31,534 nucleotides of DNA from Candidatus Rifleibacteriota bacterium. Lineage in GTDB: Bacteria; Riflebacteria; Ozemobacteria; Ozemobacterales; Ozemobacteraceae. Position 1 is the stretch's first letter, and every line of letters starts with the position of its first letter. Location of the stretch: assembly GCA_029565415.1 (NCBI GenBank), contig JAKQOH010000132.1:1-31534 (forward strand). Direction: 5' to 3'. Shown here piece after piece: positions 16,544-23,691 of the stretch. A program made the position numbers and the translations under genes. Below the pieces are notes generated by a model that did no database searches, was not told where the DNA came from, and saw nothing but the letters and a program-made list of their open reading frames with translations.

Positions 16544-17221
16544 TCAGGCGGCGGGGCGCTTGAGGGCGGCGAGGACGAGGGGCACGGCCTCCTCGGCCGG
16601 GATGCGGCTGGTGTTGATGGTCAGGTGATACAGATGCGGATCGTTCCAGTCGGCTTCGAAAAAGTCGCTCAGAAAGGCGCCGGCCGAGGCATCGCGGCGT
16701 TCGATCAACTCGCGGGCCTTTTCCTCGTCGATCTTCTGCTCGTCCATCACGCGGGCGAGCCGGTCTTTCATATCGGCGACGACGCGCAGGTGAAAGGCGT
16801 CGGGGTGATCGTGAAGAATGCGGCCGGCACCGCGGCCGAGCAGCACGACGTTGCCCTTGGCGGCCAGCTCCTTGATGACCTGGGTCAGAACATCGATGTA
16901 TTCATCGTGTTTGTATTCCTGGTCGGGGAAGGACGGAACATAGGTGCTCGTGGTTTCCCAGTCGAGAGGGCCCATGCCGAACGGGTGGAACACCCGGCCG
17001 CCCTTGGCGATGCTGGAAAGAGCCTCCTGGAAAAACACCCCGATGCGGTTGTAGGAGTCCTGGTCGAAATCCGTCAGGTCTTCGTGGGATTTGCCCATTT
17101 TCTTGGCGATCTCGTGGATGATCTCTTTCTCGACGCAGGTGCCGCCGATGGCTTCGGCCAGCTTCAGGGCGATGAACGTCCCGCCCGCTCCGAGTTCCCG
17201 GGAAATCGTGATGATCGGCAT
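16544..17221 (-). CDS. Cytidylate kinase-like family protein
   Basis: A 225-residue protein of the cytidylate-kinase-like (Cytidylate_kin2) family. It starts MPIITISRELGAGGTFIALKL, where the family normally has ITISRxxGSGGxxIA as its nucleotide-binding loop. Later motifs include VVLLGRGAGRIL and HLRVVADMKDRLARVMDEQ, which fit the NMP-kinase CORE and lid regions. These proteins are presumed P-loop nucleotide kinases, but most are not true Cmk enzymes and their substrates are unclear. The frame is open upstream, but the ATG at 17221 begins the domain and follows AGAGGA. A near-consensus promoter lies about 53 bases upstream. The propeller protein gene follows, so an envelope-linked role is conceivable but unproven. 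Confidence 0.85.
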   Translation of the reverse strand: MPIITISRELGAGGTFIALKLAEAIGGTCVEKEIIHEIAKKMGKSHEDLTDFDQDSYNRIGVFFQEALSSIAKGGRVFHPFGMGPLDWETTSTYVPSFPDQEYKHDEYIDVLTQVIKELAAKGNVVLLGRGAGRILHDHPDAFHLRVVADMKDRLARVMDEQKIDEEKARELIERRDASAGAFLSDFFEADWNDPHLYHLTINTSRIPAEEAVPLVLAALKRPAA

Positions 17222-17273
17222 TGGTTTCGTTTCCTCTCTTCCGAGTCGTTCCGTTCTGCACGGGTCCTGATGC

Positions 17274-17302
17274 ATTCTACCGGAACGCGGGCATCGAATC
17301 AA
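17274..17302 (-). promoter_or_regulatory. Sigma70 promoter of the cytidylate kinase-like gene
   Basis: On the minus strand TTGATT (17297-17302) and TAGAAT (17274-17279) are separated by 17 bases, about 53 bases before the ATG at 17221. Confidence 0.7.
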
Positions 17303-17446
17303 GCAAGGCTGCGTCCGGGGCTGAAAACACGAGATTCCTCAACAAATTTCAAAAATCTGCCGATGAACTCTTCGGAATCGGACGGAAACGTACGAAAGAG
17401 TATGTGGAACGAAAAAAATCGCGTAGCCGAGGAGGTCGTAACGAGT

Positions 17447-17605
17447 ATGGTGCACCCCGCGATGGTAGGGATCACGGAGCTGATGACGGATGATGTGTTT
17501 CTGGGCTGGATGGAGAGTCAGGACGAGGATCTGCTCGAACGCCTGACGACCTACGAGGTTTACAGCCGCTTCCAGACAGAGATGGCCGCCGCCACGACGC
17601 ACTGA
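17447..17605 (+). CDS. 52-residue hypothetical acidic protein
   Basis: An ATG at 17447 follows GGAGGT (17431-17436) and opens 52 codons to the stop at 17603-17605. The product is acidic and helical in character (ELMTDDVFLGWMESQDEDLLERL), with an aromatic middle. I recognise no family. A longer start at 17402 would add 15 residues but has a weaker ribosome binding site. Support for a real gene comes from the ribosome binding site and from a strong hairpin starting 22 bases after the stop. It lies between two minus-strand units, so it is a single-gene unit. Confidence 0.55.
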   Translation: MVHPAMVGITELMTDDVFLGWMESQDEDLLERLTTYEVYSRFQTEMAAATTH

Positions 17606-17627
17606 GAGAGATCCAGGCCGTTCCAGA

Positions 17628-17665
17628 CACCGCCGCCCCGGGATACAGGTCCCGGGGCGGCGGTG
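17628..17665. terminator. Strong GC-rich hairpin between convergent genes
   Basis: Arms 17628-17643 and 17650-17665 form a perfect 16-bp stem around a 6-base loop (TACAGG). Only a short TTT follows on the plus strand. Its place between the small ORF and the end of the iron operon fits a bidirectional terminator. Confidence 0.75.
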
Positions 17666-17677
17666 CGTTTCGGCGGC

Positions 17678-18163
17678 TCAGCCGCGGCTGCTGCGCTTGC
17701 GCTCGCGGAATTTCGAAAACTCGAGCTGCTGGCGGATGAGGGGGGCATCCCCGGCGCCCTCGTGCAGAAACTCCATGAACTCGGCAAGCCGGGTCACGGT
17801 GGCGGGCGAGACGCGGTGCTCGAGGCGGCAGGCCTCCTCCTCGGCGAATTCGCCGGGCAGTTCGAGCACGTTGAGGAAAAAGTCGGCCAGCACGCGGTGG
17901 CGCGAGTCGAGGCGGCGGATGGCCGATTCGCCCAGCTTCGTGAGAGTGACGGGCCGGTAGGCCTCGTAGTTGATCAGTTCGAGTTTCGCGAGACGGCGCA
18001 GGGCGTTGGTGGCCGAGGGCGTGGTGCAGCCCATCGCCGAGGCGAGGTCGGTGACGCGCACGGCGCCGTATCTGCGCTGGAGTTCGTGGATGTGTTCGAG
18101 ATACGACTCGAGCGTGCTCGAAAGGCCCTGATTCGGCCGGGCGCGATCTGGGGATGCTTTCAT
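17678..18163 (-). CDS. DtxR/MntR-family metal-dependent repressor
   Basis: A 161-residue winged-helix repressor. The HTH is TDLASAMGCTTPSATNALRRL (about 38-58). The metal-site region reads EACRLEH, giving C112, E115 and H116, the C-x2-E-H arrangement of iron-sensing DtxR (Cys102, Glu105, His106); H89 and E23 are also conserved. The residue equivalent to Met10 of DtxR or Asp8 of MntR is Ser20, so one primary ligand is altered. No SH3-like third domain is present, as in MntR. It is the third gene of the feo operon and probably represses it through the palindrome upstream of feoA. ATG 18163 has GAGGAG upstream; ATG 18184 would instead overlap the feoB stop as ATGA. Confidence 0.9.
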   Translation of the reverse strand: MKASPDRARPNQGLSSTLESYLEHIHELQRRYGAVRVTDLASAMGCTTPSATNALRRLAKLELINYEAYRPVTLTKLGESAIRRLDSRHRVLADFFLNVLELPGEFAEEEACRLEHRVSPATVTRLAEFMEFLHEGAGDAPLIRQQLEFSKFRERKRSSRG

Positions 18164-18180
18164 GCGGGGTGCGCTCCTCG

Positions 18181-20481
18181 TCATCGTGGCGTGTCGTTCC
18201 GGGCGATCCGGCAGCTCGTTCCCTGGCAGCTCGTGCACGGGCTCTCGCCCGCGAGGTCGGCCCGCAACCTGCGGACAAGATACCATACCGCCAGGCCGAT
18301 CGTCAGGAAGAGCGCGACGGTGTCCGCGGAACCGGCCCCGGTGGCGGTCGCGGCTGCGCGGGTCGGTGCCGCCGCTCCGATGAGGAGCGAGGTCGCGAAG
18401 GTGAGGCTCCAGGCGAGGACGCCGGGCAGGAGGGTGGCGGCGAGGGTGAAGCCGAACGAGCGGGTTTCGCGCCAGATCACCCCGACGGTCGGCAGGCAGG
18501 GCACGTAGAGCAGCGTGAACAGCATGAAGAGGAAGCCGACGGCCGGCGTCACCCCTTCCCGGCGCATGGCGGTTCCGAGGTTTTTATCGATAGGATTATA
18601 TAACACGGCGAGGGTCGAGACGATGCTCTCCTTGGCAAGAAAGCCCGGCACGAGGGAGACGGCTTCGCGCCAGCCGAACCCGAGGGGCCGGACGAGCGGC
18701 TCGAGGGCTCTTCCCAGGCTGCCCATGTAGCGGCGCTCCATCGTCTCACGGGCCATGTCGGATTCGAGATCGGCGATTCGGGCGGCGGTCTCGGGTGTGG
18801 CCGGGGCGGTTCGGAGGGCGGAGATCTCGGCCGCATACGGCCGGCTGAGCGGCACCTCGCGCGGAAAGGCCGTGAGGCTCCAGATCAGGATCGTGCCGGC
18901 GAGAATGACGCCGCTGGCTTTTTCGAGGAAGTGCCAGGTTTTATCCCACAGCATCGAACGGAGGCTGCGCCAGGTCGGGAGGCGGTAGGGGGGCATCTCG
19001 AGCATGAACGGCGCCTGGGTGAGGGGGGGCATCAGCCGGGCGAGCAGCCGGCCGACCCCGACGAGGACGAGCAGGTTGATGAGATACAGGGCGGTCAGCA
19101 CCAGGCCGGGATTCTGCGGGAAAAATATTCCGCAGAATAAAACGAGCACGGGGAGACGGGCCGAGCAGCCGACGAGGGGCATGAGCAGGGTCACGAGCCG
19201 GCGCTGGCGCGGGTCGTCGAGCAGCCGCGTCGACATGATCGCCGGGACGTTGCAGCCGAAGCCCATCAGCAGCGGGACGAATGCGCGGCCGTGGAGGCCG
19301 ATCATCTGCATCAGCCGGTCCATCAGGAACGCGGCGCGGGCCATGTAGCCCGAGTCTTCGAGGAGCGAGATCCAGAGGAAGAGAATCAGCACGTTGGGCA
19401 GAAAAACGAGAATGCCGCCGAGGCCGGTCACGATGCCGTCAAGGAGGAGGTCGCGGCCGAGGCCGGGGGAGAGGCGTTCGGCGCCCCAGTGACGAAGGAA
19501 CTCGACGCCTGCTTCGATCGCGTCTGCAGGGAGGGCGCCCAGCGAGAACGTCGTCCAGAACATCAGGGCCACGAGGAAGGCGAAGATCGGCAGGCCCCAG
19601 ACGCGGCTGGTGAAGAACCGGTCGAGTCCCGGCGAGACGTTGTCCTCGACCGGGGTTTCGGCGGGGCGATGGCAGGCTTTCAGCAACCGGGAGATGCGGT
19701 CGTAGCGGTCGGTTGCGAGCCGGCAGGGCAGGCCGCCCGCGCCCGTCACGCAGTCCCCGGCCGATTCGAGGGAGCGCAGGAGCTTTTCCCGGAGGGGGTC
19801 GAGGCCTGCGCCGGCCGCCGTGGCCGGGGCGCCGGGGTGGGCGATCAGCACCTGGATGGCGTCGAGGCGCATGGATGGTGTGGCGGCCGGCCAATCCGGA
19901 GCGCCGATAGCGGGGAGGGTGGCCTCGACGGCGGTCTGCCAGGGGCGCGGCAACCGCATGGCCGGCGTGTCGGCCGAAGCCTCGCGGGGGGTGGCGGAAG
20001 CCGCGAGAGCGGTACACAGTTCGTCGACCCCTTCCCCCGAGCGGGCCACGGTGGCGAAGGTGGGGCAGCCGGTCAGGCGTGCGACCTTTTCCAGATCGAG
20101 TTCGGCGCCGGTGCGGCGCAGGGTGTCGTAACAGTTGAAGACGAGCCAGGGGCGCAGACCGAGTTCGAGCAACTGCATGGTGAGGAACAGGTTGCGCTCG
20201 AGGTTGCCGGCATCGATGACGTTGAGGATGATGCCCCGCGAGATCTCGTCGAGCTGCTCGAGCACGACGCGTTCTTCGGGGCTTGCGGGGGTGAGCGAGT
20301 AGGTGCCGGGCAGATCCGTGACGATCAGTTCGACGTCGCCGCTTTTGCGGAGCCCCTCGATGCGGTCGACGGTGACGCCCGGCCAGTTTCCGACATGGCG
20401 GCGTTCGCCGGTGACGGCGTTGAAGAGGCTGGTTTTGCCGCAGTTGGGATTGCCGACCAGGAAAACGCGGACCGGCCTCAT
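18181..20481 (-). CDS. feoB: Ferrous iron transporter FeoB
   Basis: A 766-residue protein of full FeoB length. The N-terminal G domain has GNPNCGKTS (10-18), GVTV switch I, DLPG (56-59) and the G4 residues N116 and D119 in FNCYD. A helical GDI-like segment leads to the membrane domain, which shows the Gate motifs GFGCNVPAIMSTR and VGCSARLPVLVLF and a final PCLPTVGVIWRE. It imports Fe2+ with GTP hydrolysis. The C-terminal tail carries a Cys cluster, C749, C752 and C757 (CTSCQGTSC), which may bind iron or an Fe-S cluster in place of a separate FeoC. The start follows GAGG, 11 bases after the feoA stop. In-gene hairpin: see findings. Confidence 0.97.
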   Translation of the reverse strand: MRPVRVFLVGNPNCGKTSLFNAVTGERRHVGNWPGVTVDRIEGLRKSGDVELIVTDLPGTYSLTPASPEERVVLEQLDEISRGIILNVIDAGNLERNLFLTMQLLELGLRPWLVFNCYDTLRRTGAELDLEKVARLTGCPTFATVARSGEGVDELCTALAASATPREASADTPAMRLPRPWQTAVEATLPAIGAPDWPAATPSMRLDAIQVLIAHPGAPATAAGAGLDPLREKLLRSLESAGDCVTGAGGLPCRLATDRYDRISRLLKACHRPAETPVEDNVSPGLDRFFTSRVWGLPIFAFLVALMFWTTFSLGALPADAIEAGVEFLRHWGAERLSPGLGRDLLLDGIVTGLGGILVFLPNVLILFLWISLLEDSGYMARAAFLMDRLMQMIGLHGRAFVPLLMGFGCNVPAIMSTRLLDDPRQRRLVTLLMPLVGCSARLPVLVLFCGIFFPQNPGLVLTALYLINLLVLVGVGRLLARLMPPLTQAPFMLEMPPYRLPTWRSLRSMLWDKTWHFLEKASGVILAGTILIWSLTAFPREVPLSRPYAAEISALRTAPATPETAARIADLESDMARETMERRYMGSLGRALEPLVRPLGFGWREAVSLVPGFLAKESIVSTLAVLYNPIDKNLGTAMRREGVTPAVGFLFMLFTLLYVPCLPTVGVIWRETRSFGFTLAATLLPGVLAWSLTFATSLLIGAAAPTRAAATATGAGSADTVALFLTIGLAVWYLVRRLRADLAGESPCTSCQGTSCRIARNDTPR

Positions 20482-20492
20482 CGGGCGAAGCC

Positions 20493-20744
20493 TCAGGCGG
20501 CCCGGCGGACGGGGTGGATCGCGACCAGGGACGACTCGCTGCGCCGCAGCCCGATGCGATAGCCGCGGATGAGGTACGTCGCCGGGTCGCCCATGGGCGC
20601 CCGCTGAACCGCCGTGATCGGCGTGCCGGGGATGAACCCCAGCTCGAGCAGCCGGTTGCCGGTCGGGCTGGATGCGTCGATGTCGCGGATGGTCGCGGTC
20701 TCCCCGATCTGCAGATCGGCGAGCGTTGCGTTCATCTTGACCAT
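20493..20744 (-). CDS. feoA: FeoA, SH3-like accessory protein of iron transport
   Basis: An 83-residue protein of typical FeoA size. ATLADLQIGETATIRDID and RLLELGFIPGTPI are the conserved core strands of the SH3-like fold, and RGYRIGLRRSES the last strands. FeoA binds FeoB at the membrane and is needed for Fe2+ uptake. It is first in the feoA-feoB-dtxR operon. An alternative ATG lies at 20735, three codons in; the GGGAG element suits either. The promoter and a candidate repressor site lie 70-120 bases upstream. Confidence 0.95.
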   Translation of the reverse strand: MVKMNATLADLQIGETATIRDIDASSPTGNRLLELGFIPGTPITAVQRAPMGDPATYLIRGYRIGLRRSESSLVAIHPVRRAA

Positions 20745-20814
20745 GTGTGTTTCGTCTCCCGCGGTGAGTGCCGCTTCAACCGGTCCGTCACCCGATGTTT
20801 CACGAGTGACAATA

Positions 20815-20863
20815 TGTTAGCTTCATCTAACAATAGGATACACGAAAAACACTTGTTGTGCAA
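20815..20863 (-). promoter_or_regulatory. feo promoter with palindromic candidate metal-repressor site
   Basis: On the minus strand TTGCAC (20858-20863) and TATCCT (20835-20840) are spaced by 17 bases. Just downstream, over the likely transcription start, is the palindrome TGTTAG-N6-CTAACA (20815-20832). Its TTAG...CTAA halves resemble DtxR-type boxes, although the spacing is shorter than in the classical site. Iron-bound repressor here would block transcription of feoAB and of the repressor gene itself. Confidence 0.7.
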
Positions 20864-20904
20864 GATAAAAATGCCGGGCGGTTCCGGCGTGTGGGCGGCG
20901 GGGG

Positions 20905-22407
20905 TTACCGGTCGGCTTTTGAGGCGGAGATGGCGCGTTCGCTGGCCCAGGCGCGGATGAACTTGATCTGTTCGGCCATCGTGCGCGAGAGGGGCACGGT
21001 GCCGCGGATGATCGTATACAGATCGTCGTTCGTCAGCTTCTCGCCGCGATCGAACGCCTCGACCATGCCGGCCTCGACGACGTGCTCGATCTCGGCGCCG
21101 TTCCAGAACTCGGTCGAGACGCTGAGCAGGGTCAGATCGAACGTCGACACGTCGATGCCGCGCCGGCCGAGGTGGACGCGGAAGATCTCCTCGCGTTCGC
21201 GGTCGTTCGGCAGGTCGATGAAAAACACCTGGTCGAACCGGCCCTTGCGGATGATCTCGGCGGGCAGCAGATCGATGCGGTTGGCCGTGGCGGCAACGAA
21301 AACGTCGGCTTTTTTCTCCTGCATCCAGGTGAGGAAGGCGGAAAAAATGTGCGAGCCGGTGCTGCCGTCCTTCATCGTCGAGCTGCTGATGCCCCCCTCG
21401 ATCTCATCGAACCAGAGAATCGCAGGAGCCATCGCCTCGACCGACTTGATCGCCCGGTGGAACGCGCCCTCGGGGGTGCCGTGGAGGCCGGAATACACCT
21501 GGTTCATGTCGAGCCGGAACAGGGGCAGGTTCCAGAGCGAACTGATCGCCTTGACCGAGAGGGATTTGCCGCAGCCCGAGATGCCCATCATCAGCAGGCC
21601 GCGCGGGGGTCTGAGGCCTGCCGCCGCGGCTTCGGGGGAAAACAGCCTGCGCCGCTTCTCGAGCCAGCCCTTCAGGTTCTCGAGGCCGCCGACGTCATCG
21701 AGGGAGAAGTCGGTGCGGACGTATTCGAGGATGCCCTCTTTGCGCGCGAGCTGCTCTTTCTCCTCCTGGAGCTGCTTCACGATCGTGCCGTCGATGACCT
21801 TGGCGCCCCAGAGAAGCTTCGTGAGGCTCTGCTGGGCTTCCGTGGCGGTGAAGCCCTGGAGGGCGGTGGCGGCCGCGGACAGGTCGTCGGCCGTCGTGCG
21901 GTTCTCGGCACCGCGCCGGACGGCCGTCGCAAAGGCGCGCTGGATCAGCTCGGTCAGCTCTGCCGGCTCGGGCAGGCCGAAGTCGAGCAGGAAGATGTCC
22001 TTGCGAACCTCGGGCGGAAGATGGATTTCCCCGCCCAGCAGGAACAGAAAACGGTTCTGGCCGCGGAAGGCGGTGGCGACCCGGCGGAGCCGGCGCTGGA
22101 TTTCGGGCCGGCCCAGGTAGGGCACGAGATCGCGGAAGACGAAAAACCCCGGCTCGGTCACGCGTGCCACGGCTTCGAGCGCGGCTTCCGGCGTCGTGGT
22201 GCCAGGCTGGTTCAGCTCGCCGCTGGTGATGCCGGCCTGGAGATCCCATTCCGTAAGGGGCTTCTCGGACGGGAACACCGAGCGCGAAATCGAGGCCAGG
22301 GTCGAGAGAACCTGGTCTTCTTCCCAGCTGCTGATGGCGATGAGGGGGGTGCCGGCCACCAGGGCGCGCTTGAGCGCGGTGATCCCGGCCGAGCGGAGGG
22401 AGCTCAC
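20905..22407 (-). CDS. Ycf46-like AAA ATPase
   Basis: A 500-residue protein with a degenerate N-terminal ATPase-like half (1-225) and a canonical C-terminal AAA module. Visible are Walker A GISGCGKS (275-282), Walker B ILWFDE (330-335), sensor-1 ATAN (373-376) and the RKGRFDQVFF segment (387-396) with arginine-finger residues. The overall plan matches Ycf46, known from cyanobacteria and plastids and linked there to CO2 or photosynthesis regulation; its role elsewhere is unknown. The start is a GTG at 22407 overlapping the stop of the 80-residue protein as GTGA, so the two are translationally coupled. No protease domain is present, so it is more likely a remodelling factor. Confidence 0.85.
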   Translation of the reverse strand: MSSLRSAGITALKRALVAGTPLIAISSWEEDQVLSTLASISRSVFPSEKPLTEWDLQAGITSGELNQPGTTTPEAALEAVARVTEPGFFVFRDLVPYLGRPEIQRRLRRVATAFRGQNRFLFLLGGEIHLPPEVRKDIFLLDFGLPEPAELTELIQRAFATAVRRGAENRTTADDLSAAATALQGFTATEAQQSLTKLLWGAKVIDGTIVKQLQEEKEQLARKEGILEYVRTDFSLDDVGGLENLKGWLEKRRRLFSPEAAAAGLRPPRGLLMMGISGCGKSLSVKAISSLWNLPLFRLDMNQVYSGLHGTPEGAFHRAIKSVEAMAPAILWFDEIEGGISSSTMKDGSTGSHIFSAFLTWMQEKKADVFVAATANRIDLLPAEIIRKGRFDQVFFIDLPNDREREEIFRVHLGRRGIDVSTFDLTLLSVSTEFWNGAEIEHVVEAGMVEAFDRGEKLTNDDLYTIIRGTVPLSRTMAEQIKFIRAWASERAISASKADR

Positions 22408-22646
22408 GGTCTCGGATTCGTTCCGCGCGGGCGTTTCGGCGTGGCGACGGTGGGGGTGACCGCCGACGGGGAGGGGCGCAGAGGCGTGGCGAGCTGAAGC
22501 GCTTCACCGCGAACCTGGGGCATGTGGTTCCGGTACAGATCTTTCTCGAACAGCTCGCGGCAGTAGACCAGCGTTCCGGCCGGGGTTCGGGTCGTCGTGG
22601 TGCGCGTCTCGGCCGGGGCCGGCGTCGTGGTGTCGTCGTGCTTCAT
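22404..22646 (-). CDS. 80-residue Thr/Pro-rich protein coupled to the AAA ATPase
   Basis: An 80-residue protein starting 8 bases after TGGAGG. The first 25 residues are a Thr/Pro/Arg-rich stretch, the middle (LVYCRELFEKDLYRNHMP) could form a helix, and the C-terminal 30 residues are again Pro/Thr-rich and basic. It appears largely disordered and I recognise no family. The GTGA overlap with the ATPase gene and the shared promoter suggest that it is an adaptor, substrate or regulator of that ATPase. Confidence 0.75.
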   Translation of the reverse strand: MKHDDTTTPAPAETRTTTTRTPAGTLVYCRELFEKDLYRNHMPQVRGEALQLATPLRPSPSAVTPTVATPKRPRGTNPRP

Positions 22647-22685
22647 CTTTTGCCTCCAGGTGACGGAAGTGGATGTCGATCTCTC

Positions 22686-22714
22686 ATTATAGGAGCTTCG
22701 TCCCTCGCATGCAA
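22686..22714 (-). promoter_or_regulatory. Promoter of the 80-residue protein/AAA operon
   Basis: On the minus strand TTGCAT (22709-22714) and a perfect TATAAT (22686-22691) are 17 bases apart, 40 bases before the start codon. Confidence 0.85.
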
Positions 22715-22732
22715 GACCACCCTGACAGCGGG

Positions 22733-22761
22733 TTGACGCACAGAGCCTGTTGTGATATACT
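22733..22761 (+). promoter_or_regulatory. Promoter of the secreted-protein gene
   Basis: TTGACG (22733-22738) and TATACT (22756-22761) are separated by 17 bases, 55 bases before the ATG. It points away from the minus-strand promoter; the two -35 boxes are only 18 bases apart. Confidence 0.8.
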
Positions 22762-22816
22762 GATCGACTGCAAAAAAACGAACGACAAAAAAAGAGACAT
22801 CCTGGAGGATGAACAG

Positions 22817-23599
22817 ATGAACCGGATTCAGAGAATCACTGCCATGGCCGCTTTTGCCGGCATGTTCCTCGGCCTCGCCGCTCCCGCCGCCCGGGCAGAA
22901 GGCATCGCCGAACTCGATGCGGCGTATGTTGCCGAGATCCAGCGCAACTCCCAGACGGTTTCACACCGCGAAGGCCTCAAAAACACGATCGAGCGCGTGC
23001 TCGATTGTGCCGCAAACGGCCGGATCGATGTTGCCCTCGTCGGCATGGGCGATGTTTCCGACTGGGTCATCGATGCCTGGTCCCGCACCGAAAAAGAGTA
23101 TCAGGAAGTCAGCATTTCCCGGTATGGCATGGAGCTCGACGCCCGTCTGCCCGGGGTGCGCACCGACTTTTACCGGTTCCGCACGATCCGCATGAATGGC
23201 GAAGTCGCCGAGACGCTGTTCCAGGACATCACCAAATCGAAGAAGGCGGCGATGATCTGTACCTTCGTCGATGGCGACCCCACCGGCCAGGACAAGCCGC
23301 TCGCGACGGTTCTCGAGAACCTGCTCGCGGCCGTCGAGGAAGGCCAGATCACGATGCAGCCCGTGAACTATGTCGACGCCCCCCAGCGGCCGGTCCAGCT
23401 TTGGAAAAAATATTCCCCGGCGATCGAAGATCCGGCGCTCGTGCGCGTCGAACGGTTCACGACGGATACCGCCGGCGGCGAAGACACCTATTGGAAACTG
23501 TTCTACCGCGATCCGAACGGCGGATACGAGCAGACGATGCTGGTCTGGCACGACCGGATGGTCTACTGCGACCTGAACGGCAGGATCATCGTCGAGTGA
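22817..23599 (+). CDS. Secreted protein of unknown family
   Basis: A 260-residue protein with a clear Sec signal peptide: MNRIQR, a hydrophobic core, then a predicted cleavage after AARA at residue 27. The mature part is mixed charged and aromatic, with HREGLKNTIERVLDCAANGRIDVALVG split across an early helix and strand, three Cys and a C-terminal strand-rich section (WKLFYRDP, MLVWHDRMVYCDLNG). I recognise no family or catalytic motif. The ATG at 22817 follows GGAGG (22804-22808); the frame is open upstream, but those codons cover the promoter. It is a single-gene unit with its own promoter and intrinsic terminator, and is predicted to act in the periplasm or outside the cell. Confidence 0.85.
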   Translation: MNRIQRITAMAAFAGMFLGLAAPAARAEGIAELDAAYVAEIQRNSQTVSHREGLKNTIERVLDCAANGRIDVALVGMGDVSDWVIDAWSRTEKEYQEVSISRYGMELDARLPGVRTDFYRFRTIRMNGEVAETLFQDITKSKKAAMICTFVDGDPTGQDKPLATVLENLLAAVEEGQITMQPVNYVDAPQRPVQLWKKYSPAIEDPALVRVERFTTDTAGGEDTYWKLFYRDPNGGYEQTMLVWHDRMVYCDLNGRIIVE

Positions 23600-23617
23600 T
23601 CCCCTGATGCATATCGC

Positions 23618-23653
23618 GCGCCCCGGAACGAAACGCATTCCGGGGCGCTTTTT
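23618..23653 (+). terminator. Intrinsic terminator of the secreted-protein gene
   Basis: Perfect 11-bp stem (23618-23628 with 23638-23648, GCGCCCCGGAA / TTCCGGGGCGC), a 9-base loop, then TTTTT. It begins 18 bases after the stop codon. Confidence 0.92.
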
Positions 23654-23661
23654 ATCGTTAT

Positions 23662-23670
23662 TGCTATAAC
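23662..23670 (+). promoter_or_regulatory. Candidate extended -10 promoter of the serine acetyltransferase gene
   Basis: TG-C-TATAAC fits an extended -10 element 22 bases before the ATG. No good -35 box is visible, and the upstream side is occupied by the terminator stem. Confidence 0.4.
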
Positions 23671-23691
23671 AGACGCCTCCGGAGGTGCCCC

